This document shows positions 14,349-15,168 of a DNA stretch of 15,168 bases, piece by piece (position 1 is the stretch's first letter; every line of letters starts with the position of its first letter). Source of the DNA: an uncultured Collinsella sp. (GTDB taxonomy: Bacteria > Actinomycetota > Coriobacteriia > Coriobacteriales > Coriobacteriaceae); contig CABRDB010000109.1 in assembly GCA_902469555.1 (NCBI GenBank), forward strand, positions 1 through 15,168, in the 5' to 3' direction. A program made the translations under genes and the position numbers. The notes below the pieces were generated by a model that was given only the letters and a program-made list of their open reading frames with translations, did no database searches and had not been told where the DNA came from.

Positions 14349-15026
14349 TTATACCTCTAGCGGCACGATCTTGGTGCCATGGAGCTCGGAGACGCCTAGC
14401 GCCGCCGCGACCGCGTCGCGATTTGCCGTAGTGATGCCGCCGCCGGGAAGGATGGTCAAACGATCGCCCGCATACTCGATTAAACGAGTCAGGTGATCGA
14501 AATTATCCTCGATCGACGTACCGGCAGCGCCGCCATGCGTGAGGATGCGCGTAACGCCGCAGTCGGCAAGTGTATCAATCGCATCGAGCTGAGCCTCGGG
14601 CGAGAGCTGGTCAAATGCCATGTGGAAGGTGATGTCGATGGGCTCACGCTTACATTCCTCGGTCGCGCAGCCCGCAGCCATCACGAGGGCGCCAAGCGTA
14701 AGCTCGTCGAGCGCCCATCCGCCGGCAAAGGGCTTGCAGCAGCCAAAGACCAGGCCGTCAACGCCGGCGCTCACAGCAAGGCCCAGGTCCATCTCCATCA
14801 TGCGCAGCTCGTCCTGGTTGTAATGAAAGTCGCCACCACGCGGACGGATCATGCACATCACTCGCGCGTCATGCTCGTGAGCGTAGCTGACTGTAGCGCT
14901 AATAACGCCGGCGGAAGGCGTGGTGCCACCGACGGCGAGGTTGTCACACAGCTCAATGCGCCCCGCACCGGCCTCGATAGCCGCCGGCACCCGCTCAAAG
15001 TTCTCGGCACAAAACTCGTACAGCAT
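14349..15026 (-). CDS. cutC: CutC family protein
   Basis: A 225-residue TIM-barrel protein of the CutC family. Motifs: MLYEFCAENFE at the start, GAGRIELCDNLAVGGTTPSAG (20-40), MIRPRGGDF (59-67), FHMAFD (134-139), ILTHGG (161-166), ILPGGGI (192-198), and ELHGTKIVP near the end. CutC is named for copper homeostasis, but its true enzymatic role is not established, and cytoplasmic location is expected. The start at 15026 is set by GGGGGT about seven bases upstream and the family start; an earlier in-frame ATG at 15083 adds 19 residues without family similarity. The following GalT-like gene starts three bases after the stop, which hints that the pair act on a sugar or nucleotide substrate. Confidence 0.93.
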   Translation of the reverse strand: MLYEFCAENFERVPAAIEAGAGRIELCDNLAVGGTTPSAGVISATVSYAHEHDARVMCMIRPRGGDFHYNQDELRMMEMDLGLAVSAGVDGLVFGCCKPFAGGWALDELTLGALVMAAGCATEECKREPIDITFHMAFDQLSPEAQLDAIDTLADCGVTRILTHGGAAGTSIEDNFDHLTRLIEYAGDRLTILPGGGITTANRDAVAAALGVSELHGTKIVPLEV

Positions 15027-15084
15027 AGATAGACCCCCAAAGACAGCAGATGTTTTCCGACGGGCATTGTCACACATCCCCATG

Positions 15085-15166
15085 AAGTTGCGGTGGAATA
15101 GGGACTGTTTTGGCGTCTAGCGCCCCCATTTAGTCCCTATTTCACCGCAACTTAAAAGGGGGCGCT
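15085..15166. repeat. Interleaved inverted repeats upstream of cutC
   Basis: A 22-base arm (15085-15106) and its reverse complement (15132-15153) match with one mismatch around a 25-base loop. Inside that loop AGCGCCCCC (15119-15127) is the exact complement of GGGGGCGCT at 15158-15166, beyond the second arm. The two stems are interleaved, so they form either a pseudoknot or two competing hairpins. Sequence similar to the AGTTGCGGTGAAATAGGGAC arm is, as I recall, frequent in Collinsella intergenic regions. The rest of 15027-15168 holds only the cutC ribosome site. Confidence 0.7.
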
Positions 15167-15168
15167 GA

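Overview
The window reads as a GC-rich bacterial chromosome segment, most likely a gut actinobacterium of the class Coriobacteriia and probably Collinsella-like. That placement is inference from the protein sequences, the gene mix and the style of the intergenic repeats; no marker gene was compared. Almost everything is on the minus strand. Only the transporter at 12519-13517 is on the plus strand. No CRISPR array, transposase, phage gene or toxin-antitoxin pair is visible.

Layout from low to high coordinates. (1) 1-322 is non-coding, hairpin-rich, and carries a boxA-like motif on the minus strand that may be an rRNA operon leader or spacer running off the edge. (2) 323-931 is an XRE-type regulator with a membrane tail and a perfect inverted repeat upstream. 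(3) 1204-2388 is the conserved infC-rpmI-rplT operon (IF3, L35, L20), ended by a strong terminator and preceded by a leader with a possible attenuator and a tiny upstream ORF; infC appears to start at AUA. (4) 2606-2920 holds tRNA-Leu(CAA) and a second copy of its 3' end plus terminator, separated by a dense block of hairpins. (5) 2960-4393 is a transglutaminase-like protein. (6) 4434-4745 is a 312-base non-coding stretch with two tandem repeats and a long hairpin. (7) 4746-5612 is class II fructose-bisphosphate aldolase. (8) 5807-12242, transcribed leftwards, is recJ-recQ fusion, then rel, then a metallo-beta-lactamase-fold hydrolase. (9) 12519-13517 is a bile acid:sodium symporter (BASS) family protein. 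(10) 13545-15026, transcribed leftwards, is cutC followed by a GalT-like (DUF4931-type) gene. (11) 15027-15168 is non-coding and carries interleaved inverted repeats.

How the parts work together: the ribosomal operon, tRNA-Leu and the Rel alarmone enzyme concern translation and its control. The recJ-recQ fusion puts a 5'-3' single-strand exonuclease and a RecQ-like helicase, usually separate partners in the RecF repair pathway, in one 1095-residue chain, 15 bases upstream of rel, so repair and stringent-response genes probably share a transcript. The most unusual items are the AUA start of infC with its overlapping leader ORF, the duplicated tRNA-Leu 3' end around a hairpin block, the RecJ-RecQ fusion, and the repeat structures at 4501-4725 and 15085-15166. 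I found no convincing multi-gene system that looks wholly new.
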